DNA from: Pseudomonadota bacterium
GTDB taxonomy: Bacteria; Pseudomonadota; Alphaproteobacteria; Acetobacterales; Acetobacteraceae
Length of the DNA stretch: 64,000 nucleotides
Assembly (NCBI GenBank): GCA_021845595.1
Contig: JAJZVV010000002.1
Location: 1-64,000, forward strand
Direction: 5' to 3'
The position numbers and the translations under genes were made by a program. Below are positions 1-10,353 of this stretch, in pieces. Positions within the stretch are counted from its first letter, which is position 1, and every line of letters begins with the position of its first letter. The notes beneath the pieces are model-generated. The model worked only from the letters and a program-made list of their open reading frames with translations. It was not told where the DNA came from and ran no database searches.

Positions 1-125
1 GAGCAACGTCCGATCAGACTGAACCGCTTCGCGGTCAGTCTGATCGGGCAAAGTTGCTCTAATCATGTGGTTTCTAGAGCACGACCGTCCGATCGGATGA
101 TTCCATCCGATCGGACCGTGCTCTA
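1..125. repeat. Paired palindromes, copy A
   Basis: There are two adjacent inverted repeats. The first (1-60) has outer arms GAGCAAC/GTTGCTC and inner arms CGATCAGACTGA/TCAGTCTGATCG. The second (75-125) has outer arms AGAGCACG/CGTGCTCT and inner arms GTCCGATCGGATG/CATCCGATCGGAC around a short loop. The 14-nt spacer (61-74) can itself pair as AATCA with TGGTT using one G-U. The last bases of the second palindrome supply the TAG stop of the leftward transporter gene, so the pair sits exactly at that gene's 3' end and may end its transcript, although no U-run follows. Related pairs occur at 14.1, 18.0 and 27.2 kb. The left part may be cut by the window edge. Confidence 0.8.
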
Positions 126-1463
126 GGCGTCGTACTCTGCGGAAATGTCCCGGTTCGTGTAGTCCTTCAGCAACGACGTCGCGATCAGGCTGACTACGCT
201 GCAGCCGGCGATGAAGCCGGCGATGGCGTAGCCCGAGTGGTAGGTTGCGAACAGCCAGGTCGCGATCAGCGGCGCCGGTCCGCCGGCAATGATCGAGGCC
301 AGTTGGTAGCCGACCGAGGCACCGCTGTAGCGCAGCCGCGGCGTGAAACTCTCGGCGATCAGCGCCGCCTGCGGCCCATACATAATATCGTGCGGGATGA
401 GCGACAGGACGATGGCGACGAAGATCAGGACCGGCGACTTGCTATCGAGCATGCCGAAATACAGCCAACCGAACAAACCGATCAGCAGCGCGCCGAACAT
501 ATAGACCTTGCGGCGGCCGATGCGGTCGGAGAGATGCCCTGCGAGGGGGATCGTCACCAGCGAGACGACGGAGGCCGCCAGAACCGAGACCAGCAACAGG
601 TCGCGCGACACCTTGAGGGCGCCGACGCCATAGGAGAAAACGAAAGCGGTGAAAATATAGAATGGCGCCTGCTCGGCGAGGCGCGCGAGCGAACTGAGTA
701 GAATCTCGCCCGGATGTTTGCGCCACACCTCGACCATTGGCGCCCGCTCCAGGCGGTTGTTCTCGACCAGGCCGCGGAACGTCGGGGTTTCGAGAATGCC
801 GAGCCGAATCCACAGCCCGACCCCGACCAGCACGATGCTGAGCAGGAAGGGAATGCGCCAGCCCCAGACCAGGAAATCGGTCCCGGAAACGGCGCTGAAC
901 ACGAGCACCGCAAGATTGGCAATGAACAGTCCGGCAGGCACTCCCAGTTGTGGCCAGGCGGCCACGAACCCGCGATGCTTGTTCGTGCGCGTCCATTCCA
1001 TTGCCAAGAGTACAGATCCGCCCCACTCACCGCCGACGCCGACCCCCTGGATGAAGCGAAGCACGGTGAGCAGCACCGCGCCCCAGATGCCGATGCTCGA
1101 GTAGGTCGGCACCAGCGCCACCGCAAACGTGGCAAGCCCCATCAGCAACAATGTCGCGATCAGCGTCGATTTGCGTCCGATGCGGTCGCCATAATGGCCA
1201 AAGATCGCCGCCCCCACCGGGCGCGCGACGAAGCCCACGGCATAGATCAGGAATGCTTCGAGCGTCCCGACCAGCGGGTCCGACTTGGGGAAATAGAGTT
1301 TGGCGAACACCAGGCCGGTCACGATGCTGTAGAGAAAGAAATCATACCACTCGATGGTTGTCCCGATCGTGCTGGCGAGTACCGCCCGACGCAATTGGGC
1401 GCGATGCTCTACCTCCGATAGCAAATAACCGCCCGGTATGGCGGTATCGCTGGTTCCCGGCAT
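123..1463 (-). CDS. MFS transporter, metabolite:H+ symporter (MHS) family
   Basis: This is a 446-residue inner-membrane proton symporter of the MHS branch of the major facilitator superfamily. Hydrophobic segments run the full length. The MFS loop signature GDRIGRK starts near residue 92 and a second SDRIGRRK lies in the second half. An earlier start at 1493 is open, but a GGAGGA ribosome site at 1469-1474 is correctly spaced for the ATG at 1463, so I chose that. It lies 104 bases downstream of dihydropyrimidinase on the same strand and probably shares its transcript. Uptake of a pyrimidine, dihydropyrimidine or ureido compound is inferred only from this position; MHS proteins more often carry organic acids or betaines. 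The stop codon lies in the copy A palindrome. Confidence 0.85.
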   Translation of the reverse strand: MPGTSDTAIPGGYLLSEVEHRAQLRRAVLASTIGTTIEWYDFFLYSIVTGLVFAKLYFPKSDPLVGTLEAFLIYAVGFVARPVGAAIFGHYGDRIGRKSTLIATLLLMGLATFAVALVPTYSSIGIWGAVLLTVLRFIQGVGVGGEWGGSVLLAMEWTRTNKHRGFVAAWPQLGVPAGLFIANLAVLVFSAVSGTDFLVWGWRIPFLLSIVLVGVGLWIRLGILETPTFRGLVENNRLERAPMVEVWRKHPGEILLSSLARLAEQAPFYIFTAFVFSYGVGALKVSRDLLLVSVLAASVVSLVTIPLAGHLSDRIGRRKVYMFGALLIGLFGWLYFGMLDSKSPVLIFVAIVLSLIPHDIMYGPQAALIAESFTPRLRYSGASVGYQLASIIAGGPAPLIATWLFATYHSGYAIAGFIAGCSVVSLIATSLLKDYTNRDISAEYDA

Positions 1464-1567
1464 TCTGTTTCCTCCATTGGCGGCGACGATCACGAAGTCG
1501 TCATACCCCGTCTCGTGGCGTTATGCACGCACCAGATTTCTATCCAGCCTCCGGGTGCCCGCGGCAC

Positions 1568-3708
<2,141 letters not shown>

Positions 3709-3760
3709 TACGCCTAATTCCTCGTCAGAAAAATTTTGACCGCTCCAATTCTGAAAGAAG

Positions 3761-3776
3761 TTGACCAAACAGTCAA
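3761..3776. promoter_or_regulatory. RutR-type operator between tetR and preT
   Basis: TTGACCAAACAGTCAA matches the known RutR palindrome TTGACCANNTGGTCAA at 12 of its 14 defined positions. It sits 53 bases upstream of the tetR start and 46 bases upstream of the chosen preT start. It overlaps the -35 and spacer of the leftward promoter, so one bound repressor could block both arms. A looser half-site TTTTGACC starts at 3734. Confidence 0.8.
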
Positions 3777-3822
3777 TTTCTTCCACGCTGAATGCGACAC
3801 GCTGCGAAGGGAGCCCGCCCGG

Positions 3823-5175
3823 ATGGACGAGCCTGCCAGCATCACCACCACCCCTCTCGCGGGCGAGATGACGAGCGCGGCCGGATCGGGCGGCCCGTGG
3901 GCCGACCTGCATCCGCCGCTGTCGCAGGATGAGGCTCTGGTCGAGGCCAATCGTTGCTATTTCTGCTTCGATGCGCCGTGCCTGCACGCCTGCCCGACCG
4001 GCATCGACATTCCGGGCTTCATCCGACGCATCGCCACCAGCAACCTGAAGGGCGCGGCGGTGCGCATCCTCGAGGAGAATATTTTCGGCGGCAGTTGCGC
4101 CCGCGTCTGCCCGACGGAAATTCTCTGCGAGCAAGCCTGCGTACGCGGCGCCCAGGAGGAACGGCCGGTGAAGATCGGCCTGCTCCAGCGCCACGCCACC
4201 GACTGGCTGATGGACCGCCAGATCCAGCCGTTCCAGCGCGCCCCGGCGAGCGGCCGGCGCGTCGCCGTGGTTGGCGCCGGCCCCGCCGGTCTCGCCTGTG
4301 CGCACCGGCTGGCACGCCGTGGCCACGACGTCACGGTGTTCGAGACGCGCGCGAAGCCGGGCGGGCTCAACGAGTACGGCATCGCCGCCTACAAGCTCGT
4401 CGACGACTTCGCTCAGCGCGAGGTGGCTTTTCTCCTCGCTCTGGGCGGCATTCGCATCGAGCATGGCCGCACGCTCGGCGCTGATCTGCCGCTGGGTGCG
4501 CTGCAGCGGGATTTCGACGCGGTGTTCCTCGGCCTCGGCCTCGCCGGCGTGAACGCCCTGGCCTTCGTGCCGGAGGGGCCGCCCGCCGGTCTGCGCGATG
4601 CCGTCGGGTTCATCGCCGAACTGCGGCAGGCGCCGGACCCGCGGCAACTCGTGCCTGGGCGGCGTGTGATCGTCATCGGCGGCGGCAACACCGCGATCGA
4701 CGCCGCGGTGCAGTCGCGTCGCCTTGGCGCCGAGGATGTCACCATCGCCTATCGACGTGGCCCGGCCGACATGGGCGCGACGCGCTGGGAGCAGGATTTC
4801 GCGCGGACGGAGGGGGTGCGCATTCTGTATCACCTGACCCCCCTTGGCCTCGTCACCGCCGGCGGTGCCGTGGCGGGCGTGGAGTTCGTGCGCGCGCGTC
4901 CGGGCACGCCGGAGCCGGCCGGCGAGCGGGTGACCTTGCCCGCCGACCGGGTTCTGACCGCAATCGGACAGCGGCTCGACCTGCCTGTTCTGGACATCAC
5001 ACCGCGCGTCGCCGCCGGGCGCATCGTCGTCGACGCCAACCGCGAGACGTCGCTCCCCGGCGTTTTCGCGGGCGGCGATTGCGTGGCGGGGCAGGATCTC
5101 ACCGTGCGCGCGGTGCAGGACGGCAAGCTCGCCGCCGAGGCGATCCATCGCCGCCTGAGCGGCATCAGGGAGTGA
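3823..5175 (+). CDS. preT: Dihydropyrimidine dehydrogenase, small flavin/Fe-S subunit PreT
   Basis: This subunit takes electrons from NAD(P)H and passes them to PreA for reduction of uracil or thymine. The 450-residue protein resembles the glutamate synthase small subunit. Two cysteine clusters near the N terminus (CYFCFDAPCLHACP and CARVCPTEILCEQAC) bind [4Fe-4S] centres. VVGAGPAGLACAHRLARRG is the FAD-binding motif and VIGGGNTAIDAAV the second nucleotide-binding motif. FAGGDC, near the C terminus, closes the FAD site. The frame is open from 3736, but that would place the operator inside the gene. The ATG at 3823 has a GAAGGGAG ribosome site ten bases upstream and is preferred. preA starts 5 bases after the stop. 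Confidence 0.92.
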   Translation: MDEPASITTTPLAGEMTSAAGSGGPWADLHPPLSQDEALVEANRCYFCFDAPCLHACPTGIDIPGFIRRIATSNLKGAAVRILEENIFGGSCARVCPTEILCEQACVRGAQEERPVKIGLLQRHATDWLMDRQIQPFQRAPASGRRVAVVGAGPAGLACAHRLARRGHDVTVFETRAKPGGLNEYGIAAYKLVDDFAQREVAFLLALGGIRIEHGRTLGADLPLGALQRDFDAVFLGLGLAGVNALAFVPEGPPAGLRDAVGFIAELRQAPDPRQLVPGRRVIVIGGGNTAIDAAVQSRRLGAEDVTIAYRRGPADMGATRWEQDFARTEGVRILYHLTPLGLVTAGGAVAGVEFVRARPGTPEPAGERVTLPADRVLTAIGQRLDLPVLDITPRVAAGRIVVDANRETSLPGVFAGGDCVAGQDLTVRAVQDGKLAAEAIHRRLSGIRE

Positions 5176-5180
5176 CCGCG

Positions 5181-6458
5181 ATGGCCGACCTCTCGGTGAA
5201 TTTCGCCTCGATCCGCGCGCCCAACCCGTTCTGGCTCGCCTCCGCGCCACCGACGGACAAGGAATACAACGTCGTCCGTGCGTTTCGTGCCGGGTGGGGC
5301 GGGGTGGTGTGGAAGACGCTCGGCGAGGACCCCCCGATCGTCAATGTATCGAGCCGCTATGGGGCGATTTCCCATGCCGGTGCGCGCATGGCGGGATTCT
5401 CCAACATCGAACTCATCACCGACCGACCACTCGAGGTCAATCTCCGCGAGATCGCGACGGTCAAGCGGGACTGGCCGGATCGCGCGCTGGTCGTCAGCCT
5501 CATGGTGCCCTGCACCGAGGAGAGCTGGAAACGCATCCTGCCGCGCGTCGAAGCGACGGGCTGCGACGGCATCGAGCTGAATTTCGGGTGCCCGCACGGC
5601 ATGTCCGAGCGCGGCATGGGCGCGGCGGTCGGACAGGTGCCGGAGTATGTCGAAATGGTCACGCGCTGGTGCAAGCAGCACTCGCGCATGCCGGTGATCG
5701 TCAAGCTGACGCCGAACGTGACCGACATCCGCGCGCCAGCGCGGGCGGCCAAGCGCGGCGGCGCGGATGCGGTGTCGCTGATCAACACCATCCAATCGAT
5801 CGTCGCCGTCGATCTCGACTCGATGGCACCCGAGCCGGTGGTGGATGGCCAGGGCACGCATGGCGGCTATTGCGGCCCGGCGGTGAAGCCGATCGCACTG
5901 CGGATGGTGGCCGAGCTGGCGCGCGATCCCGAACTCGCCGGTCTGCCGATCTCCGGAATCGGCGGCATCTCCACCTGGCGTGACGCCGCCGAGTTCATCG
6001 CCCTGGGCGCCGGCTCGGTGCAGGTCTGCACCGCGGTGATGCACCGCGGTTTCCGCATCATCGAGGAGATGGCGGACGGCCTCGCCAATTGGATGGACGA
6101 GAAGGGCCATACCAGCATCGAGTCCTTCCTCGGCCGCGCGGTGCCGAACTTCGTCCATTGGGAGGATCTGAACCTCGACTACGTCACCAAGGCGCGGATC
6201 GACCCCGCGCTCTGCATCGAATGCGGCCTCTGCCACATCGCCTGCGAGGATACGTCGCATCAGGCCATCGCGATCCATCGTCACGGCGATCGTCGGCGCT
6301 TCGAGGTGATCGAGGCTGACTGCGTCGGCTGCAACCTGTGCGCCCATGTCTGTCCGGTGAGCGGCTGCATCCGCATGGTGGCGAAGGATGTCGCCCGGCC
6401 CAAGCGTACGTGGAAACAGCACCCGAACAATCCCGACCGTCGTGAGGCCGCCGAATGA
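5181..6458 (+). CDS. preA: Dihydropyrimidine dehydrogenase, catalytic subunit PreA
   Basis: This 425-residue subunit reduces the 5,6-double bond of uracil or thymine. The N-terminal two-thirds is a dihydroorotate dehydrogenase-like FMN barrel, with the substrate-loop motif NFGCPHGMSERGMG and SGIGGI further on. The C terminus carries two ferredoxin cluster motifs, CIECGLCHIAC (from about residue 345) and CVGCNLCAHVC. The ATG at 5181 starts the conserved MADLSVNF and lies 5 bases after preT; longer upstream frames overlap preT and are rejected. The stop overlaps the next ATG (ATGA), indicating translational coupling to the hydrolase. Together with preT this is the bacterial NAD-dependent enzyme that starts reductive pyrimidine catabolism. 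Confidence 0.95.
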   Translation: MADLSVNFASIRAPNPFWLASAPPTDKEYNVVRAFRAGWGGVVWKTLGEDPPIVNVSSRYGAISHAGARMAGFSNIELITDRPLEVNLREIATVKRDWPDRALVVSLMVPCTEESWKRILPRVEATGCDGIELNFGCPHGMSERGMGAAVGQVPEYVEMVTRWCKQHSRMPVIVKLTPNVTDIRAPARAAKRGGADAVSLINTIQSIVAVDLDSMAPEPVVDGQGTHGGYCGPAVKPIALRMVAELARDPELAGLPISGIGGISTWRDAAEFIALGAGSVQVCTAVMHRGFRIIEEMADGLANWMDEKGHTSIESFLGRAVPNFVHWEDLNLDYVTKARIDPALCIECGLCHIACEDTSHQAIAIHRHGDRRRFEVIEADCVGCNLCAHVCPVSGCIRMVAKDVARPKRTWKQHPNNPDRREAAE

Positions 6459-7720
6459 GCCAGACTGCGAGCAATCTGCACATCAACCCGGAGCGTCTGT
6501 GGGACAGTCTGATGGAGACGGCGCGGATCGGCGCCACCGAGAAAGGCGGCATCCGGCGTCTGACGCTGAGCGATCTCGACCGCGACGTGCGCGACTGGTT
6601 CGTCGCTGCGTGCAAGGCGGCCGGCTGCAGCGTCAGCATCGATGACATGGGCAACATCTTCGCCCGTCGACCTGGGCGCAACCCCAACCTCAAACCCATC
6701 GCCATGGGCAGCCATCTCGATACGCAGCCAACCGGCGGCAAATATGACGGCATCGTCGGCGTCCTGGCCGGACTCGAGGTGCTGCGCACGCTCAACGATG
6801 CCGGGTATGAGACGAACGCGCCGATCGAGGTGATCGACTGGACCAACGAGGAGGGCGCGCGCTTCGCCCCCGCGATGCTCGCCTCCGGCGTTTTCGCCGG
6901 CAAATTTTCGCGCGACTGGGCCTATGCGCGCGAGGATCGGGAGGGGCACCGGTTCGGCGACGAACTCGCGCGCATCGGCTACCGTGGCGAAGCGCCGTGT
7001 GGCGCGCATCCGCTCGCCGCGCATTTCGAGGTTCACATCGAGCAGGGCCCGATCCTCGAAGCGGAGGGCAAGACCATCGGCGTCGTCACCGGTGTCCAGG
7101 GTATGCGCTGGTACGAGGTGACGGTGACGGGCAGCGAATCCCATTCCGGGTCGACACCGATGACGCTGCGCCACGACGCGCTGCTCGCCGCGGCGCGGAT
7201 GGTGGAGGCGGTGAATGCGGCGGGGCTGCGCCAGGCGCCGGTTGCGGTCGCCACGGTTGGGCTGCTGGAGGTCAAGCCGAACAGCCGCAACGTCATCCCG
7301 GGCGAGGTGTTCTTCAGCATCGATCTGCGCCATCCCGAGGAGAGCGTGCTGGAGACCATGGAGCGCGACGTCGCCGCCGCGGTGCAGCGGATCGCGGCCG
7401 CGTCCGGCGTGGAGGCCGCGTTCACGCGCATCTGGAACGCGCCGCCGGTGCATTTCGACGCCGAGTGCATCGGCGCCGTACGCGATGCCGCCGGCGACCT
7501 CGGCTACCCGTATCGCGACATGATCTCGGGGCCGGGTCACGACTCCGCATACGTCGCCTCCGTAGCGCCGACCTCGATGATCTTCCTGCCCTGCGCCAAC
7601 GGGATCAGCCATAACGAGGCCGAGAGCGCCGAGAAGCCGGATGTCGCTGCCGCCGCGAATGTGCTGCTGCGTGCCGTGCTGGCGACCGACGCGCGGCTTG
7701 CCGAAGCCGGCAAAGGCTGA
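6455..7720 (+). CDS. Zn-dependent N-carbamoyl amino acid hydrolase (beta-ureidopropionase type)
   Basis: This M20/HyuC-type amidohydrolase has 421 residues. It removes carbamoyl from N-carbamoyl-beta-alanine or N-carbamoyl-beta-aminoisobutyrate, giving the beta-amino acid, CO2 and ammonia, step three of the pathway. Metal-site motifs are visible: MGSHLDTQPTGGKYDG, WTNEEGARF (bridging acid) and the C-terminal GPGHDSAYVA. HFEVHIEQGPILE fits the dimer-domain region. It overlaps preA by 4 bases and is followed 4 bases later by an ABC ATPase, so it belongs to the rightward operon. L-carbamoylase and allantoate amidohydrolase have the same fold; neighbours favour the pyrimidine role. Confidence 0.9.
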   Translation: MSQTASNLHINPERLWDSLMETARIGATEKGGIRRLTLSDLDRDVRDWFVAACKAAGCSVSIDDMGNIFARRPGRNPNLKPIAMGSHLDTQPTGGKYDGIVGVLAGLEVLRTLNDAGYETNAPIEVIDWTNEEGARFAPAMLASGVFAGKFSRDWAYAREDREGHRFGDELARIGYRGEAPCGAHPLAAHFEVHIEQGPILEAEGKTIGVVTGVQGMRWYEVTVTGSESHSGSTPMTLRHDALLAAARMVEAVNAAGLRQAPVAVATVGLLEVKPNSRNVIPGEVFFSIDLRHPEESVLETMERDVAAAVQRIAAASGVEAAFTRIWNAPPVHFDAECIGAVRDAAGDLGYPYRDMISGPGHDSAYVASVAPTSMIFLPCANGISHNEAESAEKPDVAAAANVLLRAVLATDARLAEAGKG

Positions 7721-7724
7721 GCGC

Positions 7725-8549
7725 ATGGGCGAATCGGCCGTGCTTGCGAGCGATACCGCGCCGGCGCCGAGCGCGCCGGTGGTTGTGGAAGCGCGCGGGC
7801 TCGGCGTCGCCTTCGAGGCCGACGGCCAGCGCGTCAGCGCGCTGACCAGCGTCGATCTCGCCATTCGCCGCGGCGATTTCGTTTCGCTGATCGGTCCCTC
7901 CGGCTGCGGCAAGACAACGCTCCTGCGCGCGATCGCCGACCTGCAGGCGCCGAGCGGAGGCACGCTGACGGTGAACGGGATGACGCCGGCCGAGGCGCGA
8001 GGCGCGCGCGCCTATGGCTACGTGTTCCAGGCGCCGGCCCTCTATCCGTGGCGCAGCGTTGCCCGCAACGTCATGCTGCCGCTCGAGATCATGGGCATGG
8101 GCCGGAGCGAGCGGGCGAGGCGGGCGGAGCACTATCTGCGCCTGGTCGGGCTCGGCGATTTTGCGCGCAAATTCCCGTGGCAATTGTCTGGCGGCATGCA
8201 GCAGCGCGTCTCCATTGCCCGCGCCCTCTGCTTCGAACCGACGCTGCTGCTGATGGACGAGCCGTTCGGGGCGCTGGACGAGATCACCCGCGACGGTCTC
8301 AACCTGCATCTGCATGAGCTCTGGCGACGCACCGGCATGACCGTCGTGTTCGTCACCCACTCGATTCCCGAGGCGGTTTTCCTATCCACCCGCATCGTGG
8401 TGATGTCCGCCCGGCCGGGACGGATCATCGACGTGATCGAGAGCCCGCTCGGCGCTGTGCGCGATCTCGGCATCCGGGAATCGGGTGAATTCCTCGCCGT
8501 CGCTCATCGCGTGCGGGCCGGGCTGCGCGCCGGGCACAGCTATGATTGA
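7725..8549 (+). CDS. ABC transporter ATP-binding protein (nitrate/sulfonate/THI5-type)
   Basis: This 274-residue cytoplasmic ATPase drives the transporter encoded by the next three genes. Visible motifs are Walker A GPSGCGKT, Q-loop YVFQAPALYPWR, signature LSGGMQQR, Walker B LLLMDEP and the switch histidine in VTHSIPEA. This is the TauB/SsuB/ThiZ branch. The frame is open from 7641 inside the previous gene; the ATG at 7725, four bases after that stop, begins a normal N terminus. It overlaps the first permease by 8 bases. The operon position implies import of a pyrimidine or a breakdown intermediate. Confidence 0.92.
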   Translation: MGESAVLASDTAPAPSAPVVVEARGLGVAFEADGQRVSALTSVDLAIRRGDFVSLIGPSGCGKTTLLRAIADLQAPSGGTLTVNGMTPAEARGARAYGYVFQAPALYPWRSVARNVMLPLEIMGMGRSERARRAEHYLRLVGLGDFARKFPWQLSGGMQQRVSIARALCFEPTLLLMDEPFGALDEITRDGLNLHLHELWRRTGMTVVFVTHSIPEAVFLSTRIVVMSARPGRIIDVIESPLGAVRDLGIRESGEFLAVAHRVRAGLRAGHSYD

Positions 8550-9414
8550 CGCGGCGTGGCGGTGTGCCGCGCGCATCCTGCCGGTCGTCACGGTTCTCGG
8601 CATCCTGACGGCCCTCTGGTACGCGCTGGCCATCCCGCTGAATGCGCCGCGGCTCGATTTGGATGAGGCGGCAGGGTTTTCCACCCTGGCGAGTGCCGCA
8701 TGGTCGATGGACCGCCCGGTGCTGCCGGCGCCGCATCAGGTCGTGGCCGAACTCTGGACCAGCGTCCTGTTCCACCCGCTGACCTCGCCTCGCAATCTGC
8801 TCTATCACGCCTGGGTGACACTGTCCGCCGCGCTGGCCGGGTTGGGCATCGCGCTGGTGCTCGGCATCGCGCTCGCCGTTGGTATCGTCTACGTGCGCAC
8901 CCTCGATCGCTCGTTGATGCCATGGGTGATCGCCAGCCAGACCGTTCCGGTCCTGGCTATCGCGCCGATGGTCGTCGTCGTGCTCGGCAATCTCGGCATC
9001 ACCGGCCTGCTGCCGAAGGCCGCCATCGCCGGCTACCTCGCCTTTTTCCCGATCACCGTCGGCATGGTGACCGGGTTGCGCGCTGCGGACCCGTTGCAGC
9101 TCGATCTCATGCGCACCTATAGCGCGTCGCCCGGAACGGTGTTCACCAAGCTGCGCTGGCCGATGTCGGTGGCATTCCTGTTTCCCGGGCTGCGGGTCGC
9201 GGTGGCGCTCTCGCTGGTCGGTGCCATCGTCGCGGAACTGCCCACGGGGGCGCAGGCCGGGCTGGGCGCGCGGCTGCTCACCGGCAGCTATTACGGGCAG
9301 ACGATCCAGCTATGGGCGACGCTGGTGATGGCTGCCTTGCTGTCCATCGCCGCGCTGCTCGGCGTCGGCATGGCCGAGCGCGCGGTGCTGCACGCGCGTG
9401 GCGGCCGGCTGTGA
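8542..9414 (+). CDS. ABC transporter permease 1
   Basis: This 290-residue inner-membrane permease belongs to the BPD type 1 family. One N-terminal transmembrane helix is followed by a periplasmic stretch, then several more helices. The EAA-like coupling loop (LMRTYSASPGTVFTKLRWPM) fits the site that contacts the ATPase. The ATG at 8542 lies inside the last codons of the ATPase gene; this gene's stop overlaps the GTG of permease 2. Two related but distinct permeases in a row suggest a heterodimeric membrane channel. Confidence 0.9.
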   Translation: MIDAAWRCAARILPVVTVLGILTALWYALAIPLNAPRLDLDEAAGFSTLASAAWSMDRPVLPAPHQVVAELWTSVLFHPLTSPRNLLYHAWVTLSAALAGLGIALVLGIALAVGIVYVRTLDRSLMPWVIASQTVPVLAIAPMVVVVLGNLGITGLLPKAAIAGYLAFFPITVGMVTGLRAADPLQLDLMRTYSASPGTVFTKLRWPMSVAFLFPGLRVAVALSLVGAIVAELPTGAQAGLGARLLTGSYYGQTIQLWATLVMAALLSIAALLGVGMAERAVLHARGGRL

Positions 9415-10337
9415 GGCAGGTTTTCGCTTCACCGGTGTTCGTCGCCGTGCTGGCGCTGGCTGCCGGCGGCATTGCCCGTGCAAGCCTGCGCGCCGTGCCG
9501 GCGCTCGCGCTGCTGGCGGCGTTGGTCACGCTGCCGCTTCTCGTGTTGGCACTCGCCCGGCTCGCCCGCCGCGACACGCTGGCGGCGCGGCTGGCCTCGC
9601 CTGCGCTGTTCGGGGCCTTGCTGCTGTGGCTGTGGGAGATGCTCGTTCTGGGCCTGCACATTCCGTTCGTGCTGCTGCCGCCGCCATCGGCGATCGCCGC
9701 AGCGTTCGCGACCCATCTCGGCACGCTCGCGACCGATTTCCGGCAAACCTATCTGCACGCCGTGATCGCCGGCTACGCGCTCGGCTGCGGCGCCGGCTTC
9801 GCGGTCGCGCTCGCGGTCGACCGCTCCCCGTTCCTGCGCCGGGGCCTGTTGCCGCTCGGCAATCTGGCGAGCGTCATGCCGATCGTCGGCGTTGCGCCGA
9901 TCATGGTCATGTGGTTCGGGTTCGACTGGCCATCCAAGGCCGCCGTCGTCGTGGTGATGACGTTCTTTCCGATGCTCGTGAACACCACCGCCGGCCTGGC
10001 CGCCGCCGGGGTGATGGAACGGGATCTGATGCATTGTTACGCTGCCGGCTACTGGCCGACGCTGTTCAAGCTGCGCCTGCCGGCGTCCATGCCGTTCGTG
10101 TTCACCGCGCTGAAGCTGAATTCGACCCTGGCGCTCATCGGCGCCGTGGTGGCGGAGTTCTTCGGCACGCCGATCCTCGGCATGGGATTCCGCATCTCCA
10201 CCGAGGCGGCCCGCATGAACATGGACATCGTCTGGGCGACGATCACGGTTGCCGCCCTGGCCGGGTCACTGAGCTTCGGCGCCATCGCCCTGATCGAGCG
10301 CGCGGCGACGTTCTGGCATCCCGCTTTTCGCCGCTGA
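9411..10337 (+). CDS. ABC transporter permease 2
   Basis: This 308-residue second permease belongs to the same BPD type 1 family. The chosen start is the GTG at 9411, which overlaps the stop of permease 1 as GTGA; upstream in-frame codons would run inside permease 1. Three to four N-terminal hydrophobic segments precede the conserved core. The coupling loop reads LMHCYAAGYWPTLFKLRLPA. The substrate-binding protein follows 13 bases later with a strong AAGGAGG ribosome site. The longer N-terminal membrane region distinguishes it from its partner. Confidence 0.88.
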   Translation: MRQVFASPVFVAVLALAAGGIARASLRAVPALALLAALVTLPLLVLALARLARRDTLAARLASPALFGALLLWLWEMLVLGLHIPFVLLPPPSAIAAAFATHLGTLATDFRQTYLHAVIAGYALGCGAGFAVALAVDRSPFLRRGLLPLGNLASVMPIVGVAPIMVMWFGFDWPSKAAVVVVMTFFPMLVNTTAGLAAAGVMERDLMHCYAAGYWPTLFKLRLPASMPFVFTALKLNSTLALIGAVVAEFFGTPILGMGFRISTEAARMNMDIVWATITVAALAGSLSFGAIALIERAATFWHPAFRR

Positions 10338-10353
10338 CAACAAGGAGGACATG

